DNA from: Streptomyces sp. NRRL F-5727
Lineage (GTDB): Bacteria > Actinomycetota > Actinomycetes > Streptomycetales > Streptomycetaceae
DNA: 64,000 bases
Reading direction: 5' to 3'
Assembly (NCBI RefSeq): GCF_000719555.1
Contig: NZ_JOGX01000011.1
Span: 62,001 to 126,000 of the forward strand
In this document: one piece after another, positions 16,662 through 24,637 of the stretch
Layout of the letters: every line of letters begins with the position of its first letter
How positions within the stretch are numbered: position 1 is the first letter of the stretch
Program-made: the position numbers and the translations under genes
Notes under the pieces: model-generated
Told to the model about the DNA's origin: nothing
What the model saw: the letters and a program-made list of their open reading frames with translations, nothing else
Databases searched by the model: none

Positions 16662-16988
16662 TCAGTACTTCGGCGCGTTGCGGGACCGCTGCACCCGGGT
16701 GGTGCGGCGGTCCTTCGCGTTCCAGCACGCCTTGTGCCAGTGGCGGCGGTCGTCGACGCCGCCGTACTCGGGCCAGGCGACGACGTGCGGGGCGCCGGGC
16801 GGGATCTCCTGGTCGCAGCCGGGGCAGCGGTAGCGCTTGCCCGGGGAGCTGGCGCCGGCGACGAGGCGGACGTACCACTCCTCGCCCTGCCAGCTCTCGG
16901 TGCGCTGTGAGCCGCCGTACCGGTCGTCGCGGTCCTCCTGCGCCGCCGGCTTGGCGGAGCGGCGGGGGCGGTGGTGACGCGGGGACAC
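16662..16988 (-). CDS. Small zinc-finger protein (often annotated ATP/GTP-binding)
   Basis: A 108-residue basic protein. The conserved core is GEEWYVRLVAGASSPGKRYR, followed by a CPGCDQEI knuckle and then HWHKACW, giving C-x2-C and H-x3-C spacing suited to a zinc site. The N-terminal 25 residues are Arg/His-rich and disordered. No nucleotide-binding motif is visible, so the usual ATP/GTP-binding label is not supported by the sequence. GTG at 16988 is chosen because GAGG lies 6 bp upstream. It is convergent with the ABC operon, 10 bp away. Confidence 0.75.
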   Translation of the reverse strand: MSPRHHRPRRSAKPAAQEDRDDRYGGSQRTESWQGEEWYVRLVAGASSPGKRYRCPGCDQEIPPGAPHVVAWPEYGGVDDRRHWHKACWNAKDRRTTRVQRSRNAPKY

Positions 16989-17186
16989 AGCACACCTCAC
17001 GGGGTCGGGGAACACGGACCGTTCGTCCCAGCGTACGGGCCGCGACAGGCCGGCCGGGGCCCCGGTCCGGACGCCCGGACCGAAAATCGCAAGAACTTCA
17101 TGTTCGGCCGTTGCCTTTGGCACGTGTCAGACGTTGTTGCCGTACGAGGGGGAGTGAACGCGTCGGCCGCGAGGAGGCAGAAGGCG

Positions 17187-18221
17187 ATGCGCGTAGGGAC
17201 ATTCGTTCTGGCGGCTCAGTTTCCGGGCCAGGGTCAGGGAGAGGCGCTGCACCGTGCGGTGCGGACCGCCGAGGTGGCCGAGGAGGCGGGCCTGGACTCG
17301 GTCTGGCTGGCCGAGCACCACTTCGTACCGTACGGCGTGTGCCCGTCGGCCGTGACGCTGGCGGCGCTGCTGCTCGGCCGGACCCGGCGGCTGCGGGTGG
17401 GCACGGCGGTGAGCGTGCTGCCGACCGTCCACCCGGTCGCGCTGGGCGAGCAGGCGGCGCTGCTGCACATCGCCTCGGGCGGCAGATTCACCCTCGGGGT
17501 GGGTCGCGGCGGGCCCTGGGTGGACCTGGAGGTGTTCGGCGCGGGTCTGGAGGCGTACGAGCGTGGCTTCCCGGAGGCGCTCGACCTGTTGCTGCGCTGG
17601 CTCACCGAGGCCCGGGTGGGCGCCGAGGGAGAACGATTCTCCTTCCGGGAGGTGGCCGTGGTGCCCCGGGCCGGCGAGCTGATCGGCGGCGAGCCGTCGC
17701 CGGAGGTCGTCGTCGCCTGCACCTCGCAGAGGAGCGTGCGGCTGGCGGCCGAGCGCGGGCTGCCGATGCTGCTCGGCATGCACTGCGGCGACGAGGACAA
17801 GGCGGAGATGGTCACGGCCTGGGCGCGCTGGGCGCGGGAGGCCGGGCGGGACCCGGACGAGATCGCGCGGATCGGCGCCGGGCACGTCTCCGCGGGCGTG
17901 GTGCAGCTCGCGGACCGCACGCAGGAGGCGGCGGAGACGCTGGTGAAGGCGATGCCGGGCTGGTTGAGGCAGGGGCTGGACGCGCATGTGACGGTGGACG
18001 GCCGGCACCGGGCGATGCGGGACCCGGTGGCGTACACCGAGCTGCTCTGCTCGCTGCACCCGGTCGGCACCCCGTCGCTGGCGGCCGACCGGCTGGCGGC
18101 GACCGCGGAGCGCACCGGCATCACCCGCTTCGCGCTGCTCGCCGAGGGCTCCGGCGATCTCGCCGGCACCGAGGAGAACCTCCGGCGGCTCGGCGCCGAG
18201 GTCCTGCCCCGGCTGGACTGA
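17187..18221 (+). CDS. LLM-class flavin-dependent oxidoreductase
   Basis: A 344-residue luciferase-like monooxygenase with a TIM-barrel fold. It has the N-terminal strand MRVGTFVLAAQFPGQ, the AEEAGLDSVWLAEHHF motif, LRVGTAVSVLPTVHPV and the GGRFTLGVGRG block that shapes the flavin pocket. These enzymes use FMNH2 or F420H2. The F420 or FMN choice and the substrate cannot be fixed from sequence. The ATG at 17187 has a GGAGG-type site about 9 bp upstream. It is divergent from the zinc-finger gene, is monocistronic and is followed by a terminator. Confidence 0.9.
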   Translation: MRVGTFVLAAQFPGQGQGEALHRAVRTAEVAEEAGLDSVWLAEHHFVPYGVCPSAVTLAALLLGRTRRLRVGTAVSVLPTVHPVALGEQAALLHIASGGRFTLGVGRGGPWVDLEVFGAGLEAYERGFPEALDLLLRWLTEARVGAEGERFSFREVAVVPRAGELIGGEPSPEVVVACTSQRSVRLAAERGLPMLLGMHCGDEDKAEMVTAWARWAREAGRDPDEIARIGAGHVSAGVVQLADRTQEAAETLVKAMPGWLRQGLDAHVTVDGRHRAMRDPVAYTELLCSLHPVGTPSLAADRLAATAERTGITRFALLAEGSGDLAGTEENLRRLGAEVLPRLD

Positions 18222-18260
18222 GGGCCGGGACCCGCCGCCGCCCCGGCGTCCCCGCGGGAC

Positions 18261-18280
18261 GGTGCGTGTCGGCACGCACC
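18261..18280. terminator. Terminator between convergent genes
   Basis: GGTGCGTG-TCGG-CACGCACC is a perfect 8-bp stem with a stable UNCG-type loop, lying between the convergent LLM and SCO5389-family genes. Confidence 0.72.
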
Positions 18281-18349
18281 GATCGCGGCTCCCGCGACGC
18301 GGAGCGGCGGCGTTCGAGTCCCGGTGGATCCCGGTGACGACGGCCGGGC

Positions 18350-18742
18350 TCAGCAGTCGCGGAGTTCCGGCGACTGGTTGAGCAGCTGTCCCCGGATCGA
18401 GGTGAAGCGGGCGAGGCGCTCGTCCACCGCCGGGTCCAGCGGGAAGACCGCCACCCGGTGGCAGTTCTGGAAGGCAAGACGCACCCCGAAGTGACGCTGG
18501 AGCGCCCCGCGGATCGCGTCGCTCGCCAGCGCGCGCAGCAGCTGACCACGTGCCTGCTCGTTCGGCGGCGGCGTCTGGTTGTCGGCGAACTCGCCGCCTT
18601 CCACCTCCAGCTGGGCCACCAGAGAACTGATCATCTCCCACGCGAAGGGCAGGGAGGTCCGGACGCAGTCGACGAAGGCGGCTTCGTCGACCTCGCCTCG
18701 CTCGGCCTGTTCCAACAGTGCCGGTGAGACGTCGAGCGACAT
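18350..18742 (-). CDS. SCO5389-family protein of unknown function
   Basis: A 130-residue acidic protein beginning MSLDVSPALLEQAERGEVDE. The sequence is predicted alpha-helical in the first 60 residues (FVDCVRTSLPFAWEMISSLVAQLE) with a conserved RGQLLRALASDAIRGALQRHFGVRLAFQNCHRVAVF block. No signal peptide or membrane segment is present. The ATG at 18742 has a GGAGAA ribosome site; upstream extensions are Arg-rich and non-conserved in type. It is divergent from nucS across 227 bp. The family is confined to actinobacteria in my recollection and no activity is known. Confidence 0.85.
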   Translation of the reverse strand: MSLDVSPALLEQAERGEVDEAAFVDCVRTSLPFAWEMISSLVAQLEVEGGEFADNQTPPPNEQARGQLLRALASDAIRGALQRHFGVRLAFQNCHRVAVFPLDPAVDERLARFTSIRGQLLNQSPELRDC

Positions 18743-18955
18743 GGGTTCTCCTCTCGCGACCCCGCGGACGGGGTCTGTGCGGGCAGGGTCGAGGGCCGCC
18801 GTACGCCACGCAGCGTGCACGGACGACGACCTCCAGCATCCACGGTAAGCGCGCGGTCCGGCCCGCACCAGGCGATTGGGCACACAACAGGCCGATAACC
18901 GACGGGTGTTCGTCTGACTCGGGTGCCCGAATCGCGTAGAAGGGCGCTCCTCTTG

Positions 18956-18961
18956 TAGCGT
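18956..18961 (+). promoter_or_regulatory. -10 box for leaderless nucS transcript
   Basis: TAGCGT ends 8 bp before the ATG at 18970, and no ribosome site is present, so nucS is probably read from a leaderless message. Confidence 0.55.
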
Positions 18962-18969
18962 TGGCGACC

Positions 18970-19641
18970 ATGCGTCTCGTCATTGCCCGTTGCTCCGTGG
19001 ACTACGCGGGTCGGCTCACGGCCCATCTGCCCTCCGCGCCCCGTCTGATCCTGATCAAGGCAGACGGCAGCGTCTCGATCCACGCGGACGACCGGGCGTA
19101 CAAACCGCTCAACTGGATGTCGCCGCCGTGCACCCTGAAGGAAGGTGCCGACGGTGAGGCCGGCGTCTGGACCGTGGTCAACAAAGCGGGCGAGAAACTG
19201 ATCATCACGATGGAGGAGATCCTCCACGACTCGTCCCACGAACTGGGTGTGGACCCGGGTCTGATCAAGGACGGCGTCGAGGCGCACCTCCAGGAGCTGC
19301 TCGCCGACCGCATCGAGACGCTCGGCGAGGGCTGGACGCTGGTCCGCCGCGAGTACCCGACGGCGATCGGCCCGGTCGACATCCTCTGCCGGGACGCGGA
19401 CGGCGCCACGGTCGCGGTCGAGATCAAGCGCCGCGGTGAGATCGACGGCGTCGAGCAGCTGACCCGTTATCTGGAGCTGCTCAACCGGGACCCGCATCTC
19501 GCCCCGGTGAAGGGCATCTTCGCGGCCCAGGAGATCAAGCCGCAGGCGCGGGTCCTCGCGACGGACCGCGGGATCGACTGCGTGGTGCTCGACTACGACG
19601 CCCTGCGCGGCATCGAGGACGACAAGCTGCGGCTGTTCTAG
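18970..19641 (+). CDS. nucS: Mismatch endonuclease NucS/EndoMS
   Basis: A 223-residue protein that cuts both strands at mismatched bases and provides the non-canonical mismatch repair of actinobacteria lacking MutS/MutL. The N-terminal DNA-binding domain ([20 protein letters not shown]) is followed by a RecB-like nuclease domain with Asp137 in GPVDILCRD and the E-I-K motif at Glu151/Lys153. The C-terminus ends DDKLRLF, the short hydrophobic tail that contacts the sliding clamp. All catalytic residues expected for the family are present. A strong terminator follows the stop. Confidence 0.97.
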   Translation: MRLVIARCSVDYAGRLTAHLPSAPRLILIKADGSVSIHADDRAYKPLNWMSPPCTLKEGADGEAGVWTVVNKAGEKLIITMEEILHDSSHELGVDPGLIKDGVEAHLQELLADRIETLGEGWTLVRREYPTAIGPVDILCRDADGATVAVEIKRRGEIDGVEQLTRYLELLNRDPHLAPVKGIFAAQEIKPQARVLATDRGIDCVVLDYDALRGIEDDKLRLF

Positions 19642-19653
19642 GACGGTACGGCG

Positions 19654-19698
19654 AAGGGGACGGCCCCGGGCGCGCTGAGCGCCCGGGGCCGTCCCCTT
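19654..19698. terminator. Strong bidirectional terminator after nucS
   Basis: A perfect 20-bp stem (19654-19673 with 19679-19698) closes a GCTGA loop and ends in a short T run. It lies between the convergent nucS and ATPase genes. Confidence 0.92.
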
Positions 19699-19711
19699 GT
19701 CCGTCGTGGCC

Positions 19712-22441
19712 TCAGCTCACGGTGGCGGTGTCCGAGGCGGTGGGGGCGCCGTCGAGGGTGGAGGAGGCGGAGTTGCTCGGGGCCTCGCTGCTGGACGTCT
19801 CGCTCGGCGTCGGGGACGAGGACGGGGACGTGGAGGTCGTGGTCGGCTCGGGGTCCGCGCTGGACGAGGACGCCGAGGGCGACGTGGTCGGGGACGACGA
19901 GCCCGGGTTCGGTCCCGTGGAGGAGGTCGGCGGGCGGGTCGTCGTCGGCCGCCCCGGCGGCGGGGTCGTCGGCGCGTCCGTGGTCCCCGGTCCGGTGCCC
20001 GGCGCGCTGGTCGCGGTCGGGTCCGGTGCGCCGGAGCCGCTGGTGGACGGCGAGCCCGTCGCCGTCGGGTCCGTGGCGGAGCCGGTCGGGGTGGTGCCCG
20101 GGGTGGTGGGGCCGGGCGAGCCGGAGGTGCTGGGCGTGCCGGTCCCGGTCGGGTCGCCGGGCTCGCCCTCCGCGGGGGCCCCGTCGTCGGTGTCGGGGAC
20201 GTCGCCGGCGCCCTGGTCGGCGGTGGCGTCGGTGGTGACGGTGCCGGAGGTGGGCGTGTCGTCGTTGCCGGAGGTGGCGCCGAGGGTGACGACGGTGCCG
20301 AGGACGGCGACGAGGAGGACGCCGGCGCCGACGGCCGCGAGGTTGCGGCGGGTGCCGTCGAGGATGCCGGCCTTGAGGCTCCGGCGCCGTCCGTCCGCCG
20401 GTCCGTCCGCCGGGGCGGTCTCGGTGCGGGTGATCAGGGTGGGGCCCTGGTCCGCGAAGTCCGGGAAGGCCGGGAAGGCGGGCGGTGTGCCGGCGCCGGT
20501 GCCGGTGGCGGGGACCGGCGGCAGCACCTCGGTCGGCGGCTCGACGGGGGCCTGGGCGGCGGCCCGGGCGACGGGCACGCCGCGCGGCGGGGAGTCGGTG
20601 CGGGACGGCAGCGGGGGCTGCGGCGGCTCCTGCCCGCGGCCGAGGTCGGCGACGAGGGCGAGGGCCCGGCGGCCGGCGACGGTGCCGCGCTTGTCGGCGA
20701 GGACGCCGCGCAGGCCGATGGACGCCTCCAGTTCCGCGCGGGCCCGGGCGAGATGGCCGGCGCAGAGGGCGAGGACGCCGAGTTCGTGGTGGAAGTACGC
20801 CTCCTCGGCGACGTCCCCGGCGAGCCGGGCGGCCTCCTGGCCGGAGCGCAGGGCGCGCTCCCAGGCGCCCCAGTGCAGGCCGGCGGCGAAGGCGGGGGCC
20901 GCGGCCCGGGCGAGGGCGACGGCGGTGGCCCGGGGCCCGTCCCCGGCCTCGCCGGAGTCGCCGCCCGCGGCCGCTCCCCCGCTCGCGCCGTCGGCCGCTC
21001 CGCCCGGCGTACCGCCGACGAGGGCGGCGAGGGCGGCGAGCAGGGCGTCGGACTCGGCGGCGGCCCGGTCGGGGCCGACCGAGGGGTGGCCGGCCCACCA
21101 GGCGTAGTGCTGGGCGGCGGTGTGGACGCGGTCGGCGGCGTCGAGGCCGTAGCCGTGGGCGAGGAGCTGGGTGAGGACGCCGCCGGCGAGGCGGTACCGG
21201 GCGCCGACGGGGGTGAGCAGGCCGCAGGCGCGGAGCTCGCCGAGGGCCGCGTCGGCGTGGGTGTCGCCGACCAGCGCGGGGAGGTGGGCGTGGTGCGGGA
21301 CCTCGCCGCCGAGGGCGACGGCGAAGCGGAGGGTGGTCTGGGCGGAGCGGCTGAGCCGGGAGGCGAGCAGCGCGGCGGGGGCGGCGCCCTCGCCGAGGCT
21401 GGGCAGCGGCACCTCGTGGAGCTCGACGTCGGGGTCCTCGTACGGGTCGGGGACGGGGCCGGCGGAGCCCGCGCCCGGTCCCGAGCCGGACGGGCCGAAC
21501 GCCTCCTCCAGGGCGCCGAAGGCGTCGAACTCGGCGGGGGTGACGCGCAGCCGGTCGCGCTGCCGGAGCAGGGCGCCGGCCTGGACGAAGCGGAGCGGCA
21601 GGCCCTCGGACTCGAACCAGAGGTCGCCGGCCCAGTTGGCCTCCTCGTCGGTGAGGCGGCGGCCGACGGCGGCCTCCAGGAGGGCGAGGGAGGCGGCGCG
21701 GCCGAGGCCGGGGAGGGCGACCTCCTCGATCGGGGCGTCGGCCGAGGGGGCGGGGACGCCGGGGGCCGCGGCGAGCAGGAAGGCGCACTCGGGGGCGGCG
21801 GCGAGCAGCTCGTCGAGGGCGGCGCCGCCGAATTCCAGGTCGTCCACGACGACGACGGCGCCGATGGAGGCGAGATCGGCGCGGAGCCCGTCGCGGTCGG
21901 GCCGGTGGTGGGGGGCGTGCAGGACGGCGGTGCGCAGCTCGTGGAGGAGTTCGCCGGTGGTGCGGTGGTGGCCGGAGAGGCGGACGACGCCGTCGGGGGC
22001 GAGGGCGGCGCAGTCGTCGGCGACGGCGTCGAGGAGGGCGGTGCGGCCGGAGCCGTCGGGGCCGGTGAGGCGGGCGCTGCGGCCGCGGGTGAGGGTCTCG
22101 GTGAGCCGGGCGCGCTGCTCCTCGCGCTCCAGGAGGGGCAGCTCGGGGGCGGCGGGACCGGGCGGCGCGGGCACGGTGGCGGCGCGGGCGGCCTCGGCGC
22201 GCTCCTCGGGGGTGCGGCGGCGGGCGGCGGGGGGTTCCTCGCCAGGTGGGCACGCCTCGATCTCGCTGCCGTCGACGGGGTTGACGGTGAGCAGCAGTCC
22301 GCCGGAGACGATCCGGGTGACGCGGGCGCGGGCGGGTGTCGCGGTGGCGCGCTCGGGCAGGGCGGCGGGCTGTGCGGGGCGGGCGTCCTCGGCCGCGGTG
22401 TCGTGACCGGACTCGTCCGGCCCCCGGTGTATCGGGTCCAT
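19712..22441 (-). CDS. Large membrane-anchored ATP-binding protein with mucin-like external tail
   Basis: A 909-residue protein in three parts. Residues 100-680 form a STAND/AAA-like ATPase: LLEREEQRARL, a P-loop GPDGSGRT (127-134) with Arg where Lys is usual, and a Walker B VVVVDDLEF, followed by winged-helix and TPR-like helices (LSRSAQTTLRFAVALGGEV, HHELGVLALCAGHLARARAELE). One transmembrane helix lies at about 700-722. The last 187 residues are almost only Ser, Thr, Pro, Gly and Asp and should lie outside the membrane. The ATG at 22441 suits a -10 box TAGGGT at 22512-22517. It resembles transcription-regulator ATPases tethered to the membrane; the role is unknown. Confidence 0.85.
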   Translation of the reverse strand: MDPIHRGPDESGHDTAAEDARPAQPAALPERATATPARARVTRIVSGGLLLTVNPVDGSEIEACPPGEEPPAARRRTPEERAEAARAATVPAPPGPAAPELPLLEREEQRARLTETLTRGRSARLTGPDGSGRTALLDAVADDCAALAPDGVVRLSGHHRTTGELLHELRTAVLHAPHHRPDRDGLRADLASIGAVVVVDDLEFGGAALDELLAAAPECAFLLAAAPGVPAPSADAPIEEVALPGLGRAASLALLEAAVGRRLTDEEANWAGDLWFESEGLPLRFVQAGALLRQRDRLRVTPAEFDAFGALEEAFGPSGSGPGAGSAGPVPDPYEDPDVELHEVPLPSLGEGAAPAALLASRLSRSAQTTLRFAVALGGEVPHHAHLPALVGDTHADAALGELRACGLLTPVGARYRLAGGVLTQLLAHGYGLDAADRVHTAAQHYAWWAGHPSVGPDRAAAESDALLAALAALVGGTPGGAADGASGGAAAGGDSGEAGDGPRATAVALARAAAPAFAAGLHWGAWERALRSGQEAARLAGDVAEEAYFHHELGVLALCAGHLARARAELEASIGLRGVLADKRGTVAGRRALALVADLGRGQEPPQPPLPSRTDSPPRGVPVARAAAQAPVEPPTEVLPPVPATGTGAGTPPAFPAFPDFADQGPTLITRTETAPADGPADGRRRSLKAGILDGTRRNLAAVGAGVLLVAVLGTVVTLGATSGNDDTPTSGTVTTDATADQGAGDVPDTDDGAPAEGEPGDPTGTGTPSTSGSPGPTTPGTTPTGSATDPTATGSPSTSGSGAPDPTATSAPGTGPGTTDAPTTPPPGRPTTTRPPTSSTGPNPGSSSPTTSPSASSSSADPEPTTTSTSPSSSPTPSETSSSEAPSNSASSTLDGAPTASDTATVS

Positions 22442-22561
22442 GGTCAAAGCCCCCAAGAGCGGTGGTGCGGAGCCCGCCGGGTGGGTGTGGCGAAGGGGTG
22501 CGGGCGACCGAACCCTAGACGGTCGCGGGACGCCCGGGAACAGCCGGGGTGCCGTCGAGCC

Positions 22562-22579
22562 CAAGACGTCACGGTCTTG
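22562..22579. promoter_or_regulatory. Inverted repeat upstream of the ATPase gene
   Basis: CAAGAC-N6-GTCTTG lies between the STAS gene and the ATPase gene, about 120 bp before the ATPase start and 45 bp upstream of a TAGGGT -10 box. It could be an operator; no regulator is assigned. Confidence 0.4.
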
Positions 22580-22660
22580 TGAGGATTGAGCGTGACGCCT
22601 GGTTCGCACAGGGGCTTCACAGACGGTTCACCCCGGGGGGCCGGTGCGCGGACCGCCCGT

Positions 22661-22984
22661 TCAGACGCGGGGCAGCGACTCCAGGGCGAGGCCGCCCTCG
22701 ATGGCGAGGATGCGGTGGAGGCGGGTGGCGACGAGGAGCCGCTGCATCTGCGGCGGCACCCCGCGCAGGACGAGCCGGCGGCCGCAGCGGCCGGCCCGTC
22801 GGTGGGCGCCCATGATCACGCCGAGTCCGGTCGCGTCCCAGGAGTCGAGCCCGGTCAGGTCGAGCACCAGGTCGCCGACGCCGTCGTCGACGGCCGAGTG
22901 CAGGACCGTACGGGCGTCCGCCGCGCTGCGGACGTCGAGGCGGCCCCCGACGACCAGCTCGACGTGATCGCCCCTGATGTGCAT
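22661..22984 (-). CDS. STAS-domain anti-sigma-factor antagonist
   Basis: A 107-residue single-domain STAS protein: MHIRGDHVELVVGGRLDVRSAADARTVL, then LVLDLTGLDSWDATGLGVIMG and a C-terminal LVLRGVPPQMQRLL helix region. In SpoIIAA-type antagonists the kinase target is the second Ser of D-S-S-G-L; here the aligned residue is Thr52 in D-A-T-G-L, so phosphorylation on Thr is possible. The partner anti-sigma kinase is not adjacent. GGGGAGCG precedes the ATG at 22984. It is upstream of the membrane ATPase gene in the same direction, 219 bp away. Confidence 0.9.
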   Translation of the reverse strand: MHIRGDHVELVVGGRLDVRSAADARTVLHSAVDDGVGDLVLDLTGLDSWDATGLGVIMGAHRRAGRCGRRLVLRGVPPQMQRLLVATRLHRILAIEGGLALESLPRV

Positions 22985-23105
22985 AGTCGCTCCCCGGGAA
23001 ATGCTCCGTCTTCGCAACAACTGACTGCTGCCTCGGCAGATACGTTGCGCCTTGTCAGCAAACCGATACCGAAATTCACCCTGTGGGGTGAGGTGGGGTG
23101 GCGGG

Positions 23106-23960
23106 CTAGGCGCCGTACTTGTAGAAGCCCTGCCCGCTCTTGCGGCCGATGTCACCCGCGTCCACCATCCGGCGCATCAGCTCCGGCGGCGCGAACTTCT
23201 CGTCCTGGGACTCGGTGTAGATGTTGTTCGCCGCGTTGACGAGGATGTCGATGCCGGTGAGGTCGGCGGTGGCGAGCGGGCCCATGGCGTGGCCGAAGCC
23301 CAGCTTGCACGCGATGTCGATGTCCTCGGCGGTGGCGACGCCCGACTCGTGGAGCTTGGCGGCCTCGACGACGAGGGCGGAGATCAGGCGGGTGGTGACG
23401 AAGCCGGCGACGTCGCGGTTGACGACGATGCAGGTCTTGCCGACGGACTCGGCGAACGCGCGGGCGGTGGCCAGGGTCTCGTCGCTCGTCTTGTAGCCGC
23501 GGACGAGCTCGACGAGCTGCATCATCGGCACGGGCGAGAAGAAGTGGACGCCGACGACGGCCTCCGGGCGCCCGGTCACCGCGGCGATCTTGGTGATCGG
23601 GATCGCGGAGGTGTTGGAGGCGAGGACGGCGCCGTCCTTCACGATCTTGTCGAGGGAGCGGAAGATCTCGTGCTTGACGTCGAGGTTCTCGAAGACGGCC
23701 TCGACGACGACGTCCGCATCGGCGACCGCGTCGAGTTCGGTGGTGGCGGTGATCCGGCCGAGCGCCGCCTCGGCGTCCTCGGCGGTCAGACGGCCCTTGG
23801 CGACGAACTTGTCGTACGACGCCTTGATGCCGTCGGTGCCGCGGGTCAGGGCGGCGTCGGTGACGTCGCGCAGGACGACGTCCCAGCCGGCCTGGGCCGA
23901 GACCTGAGCGATGCCGGATCCCATGAGTCCGGCCCCGATGACGGCGAGCTTCCCAGCCAC
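23106..23960 (-). CDS. 3-hydroxybutyryl-CoA dehydrogenase
   Basis: A 284-residue NAD(P)-dependent enzyme that interconverts acetoacetyl-CoA and 3-hydroxybutyryl-CoA. The Rossmann motif is GAGLMGSG near the N-terminus. The catalytic His lies in VVGVHFFSPVPMMQLVE, and the substrate-binding NTSAIPIT and NRDVAGFVTTRL motifs are intact. The GTG at 23960 is preferred over GTG 23969 because AAGGGGTGG then sits at a usable distance. A -10 box TAATCT lies at 24010-24005. It completes the acetoacetyl-CoA to hydroxybutyryl-CoA step begun by the thiolase at 5.4 kb. Confidence 0.95.
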   Translation of the reverse strand: MAGKLAVIGAGLMGSGIAQVSAQAGWDVVLRDVTDAALTRGTDGIKASYDKFVAKGRLTAEDAEAALGRITATTELDAVADADVVVEAVFENLDVKHEIFRSLDKIVKDGAVLASNTSAIPITKIAAVTGRPEAVVGVHFFSPVPMMQLVELVRGYKTSDETLATARAFAESVGKTCIVVNRDVAGFVTTRLISALVVEAAKLHESGVATAEDIDIACKLGFGHAMGPLATADLTGIDILVNAANNIYTESQDEKFAPPELMRRMVDAGDIGRKSGQGFYKYGA

Positions 23961-24061
23961 TGATTCCACCCCTTAACACCTGTTCACTTCTGGCTCTCCG
24001 GCGGAGATTAGCGGGCCCGGGGCGCCATGTGACCGTGAAGTAATGCGCGTCACGCTCTCTT

Positions 24062-24073
24062 TGACGGACGTCA
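24062..24073. promoter_or_regulatory. Palindrome upstream of the hydroxybutyryl-CoA dehydrogenase
   Basis: TGACG-GA-CGTCA is a short perfect inverted repeat about 55 bp upstream of a TAATCT -10 box on the minus strand. It could be an operator but is short enough to occur by chance. Confidence 0.3.
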
Positions 24074-24141
24074 CACTCACGACACCCCCGCGCGTCCCGG
24101 CGGCGGCTCGGCCGGGGGGCGGGGAGCGGGCGGCGGGTGGC

Positions 24142-24420
24142 TCAGCCCTCGCGCACCGCGTACGCCAGGACCTGCTCGCTCAGCAGTTCCTCGATCTCGT
24201 CGAGGAGGACCAGGGCGTCGCGGGAGACGGCGCCCGCCTGCCCTCGGCGATCACGGCGTCGCCGACGAACTCGACGACGGCCTCCTGGATCCAGGCGATC
24301 TGCCCGCCCACGAGCAGCGGCAGCGGGTCGTCGGGCCCGGCACCGGCCTCCTCGCGCAGGGCGGCGACGGTGGTCCGGCGGACCTCCTGCTGGAGGGCCA
24401 TGAGCCGGGCCTGGAGGGTG
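24142..24420 (-). pseudogene. TetR-family regulator remnant (5' deletion and frameshift)
   Basis: Only the ligand-domain half of a TetR-like protein remains. One frame reads LQARLMALQQEVRRTTVAAL, continues through PLPLLVGGQIAWIQEAVVEF to FVGDAVIAEG, and the text then resumes in another frame as QAGAVSRDALVLLDEIEELL and ends EQVLAYAVREG. A net loss of one base near 24240 explains the shift. The helix-turn-helix and the start are missing. The broken end abuts an equally truncated ABC permease on the opposite strand at about 24420. Confidence 0.75.
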
Positions 24421-24425
24421 GGGGC

Positions 24426-24624
24426 CCCGATGGCCCTCGCCCCCGGCTGGCTCGACGCGGTCTCGCGCCTGATGCCGTTCCGCTGTCCGGTGGACGCGGT
24501 GCGGGAGGCGTACATCGGCCACTACACGACCCCGGCCATGCTGTCCGGGCTGCTGGTCGCCGTCGCGCTGACGGTGTTCGCCGTGACGGTCGGCACACGT
24601 GCGTTCCGGAGCGCCGGAGCGTAA
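24426..24624 (+). pseudogene. ABC-2 permease remnant (C-terminal fragment only)
   Basis: The frame reads PMALAPGWLDAVSRLMPFRC, then VDAVREAYIGHY, then a helix MLSGLLVAVALTVFAVTVGT and stops. This is the typical last quarter of drug-export ABC-2 permeases (APGWLD-VSR-NP...VDA-R). The other helices, the start and the partner ATPase are missing. It faces away from the TetR remnant, as the permease of a tetR-divergent ABC operon would. Confidence 0.75.
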
Positions 24625-24637
24625 CTAGGCTGGTCGC

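Noticed and set aside
16662..16988. Annotation of the small zinc-finger gene as an ATP/GTP-binding protein
   Set aside because: No P-loop or other nucleotide-binding motif is visible; only the Cys/His zinc site is supported.
19697..22582. A 961-codon Gly-rich frame opposite the membrane ATPase gene
   Set aside because: The composition is a GGA/GCG shadow of the real gene, which has clear motifs, a membrane helix and a proper terminator.
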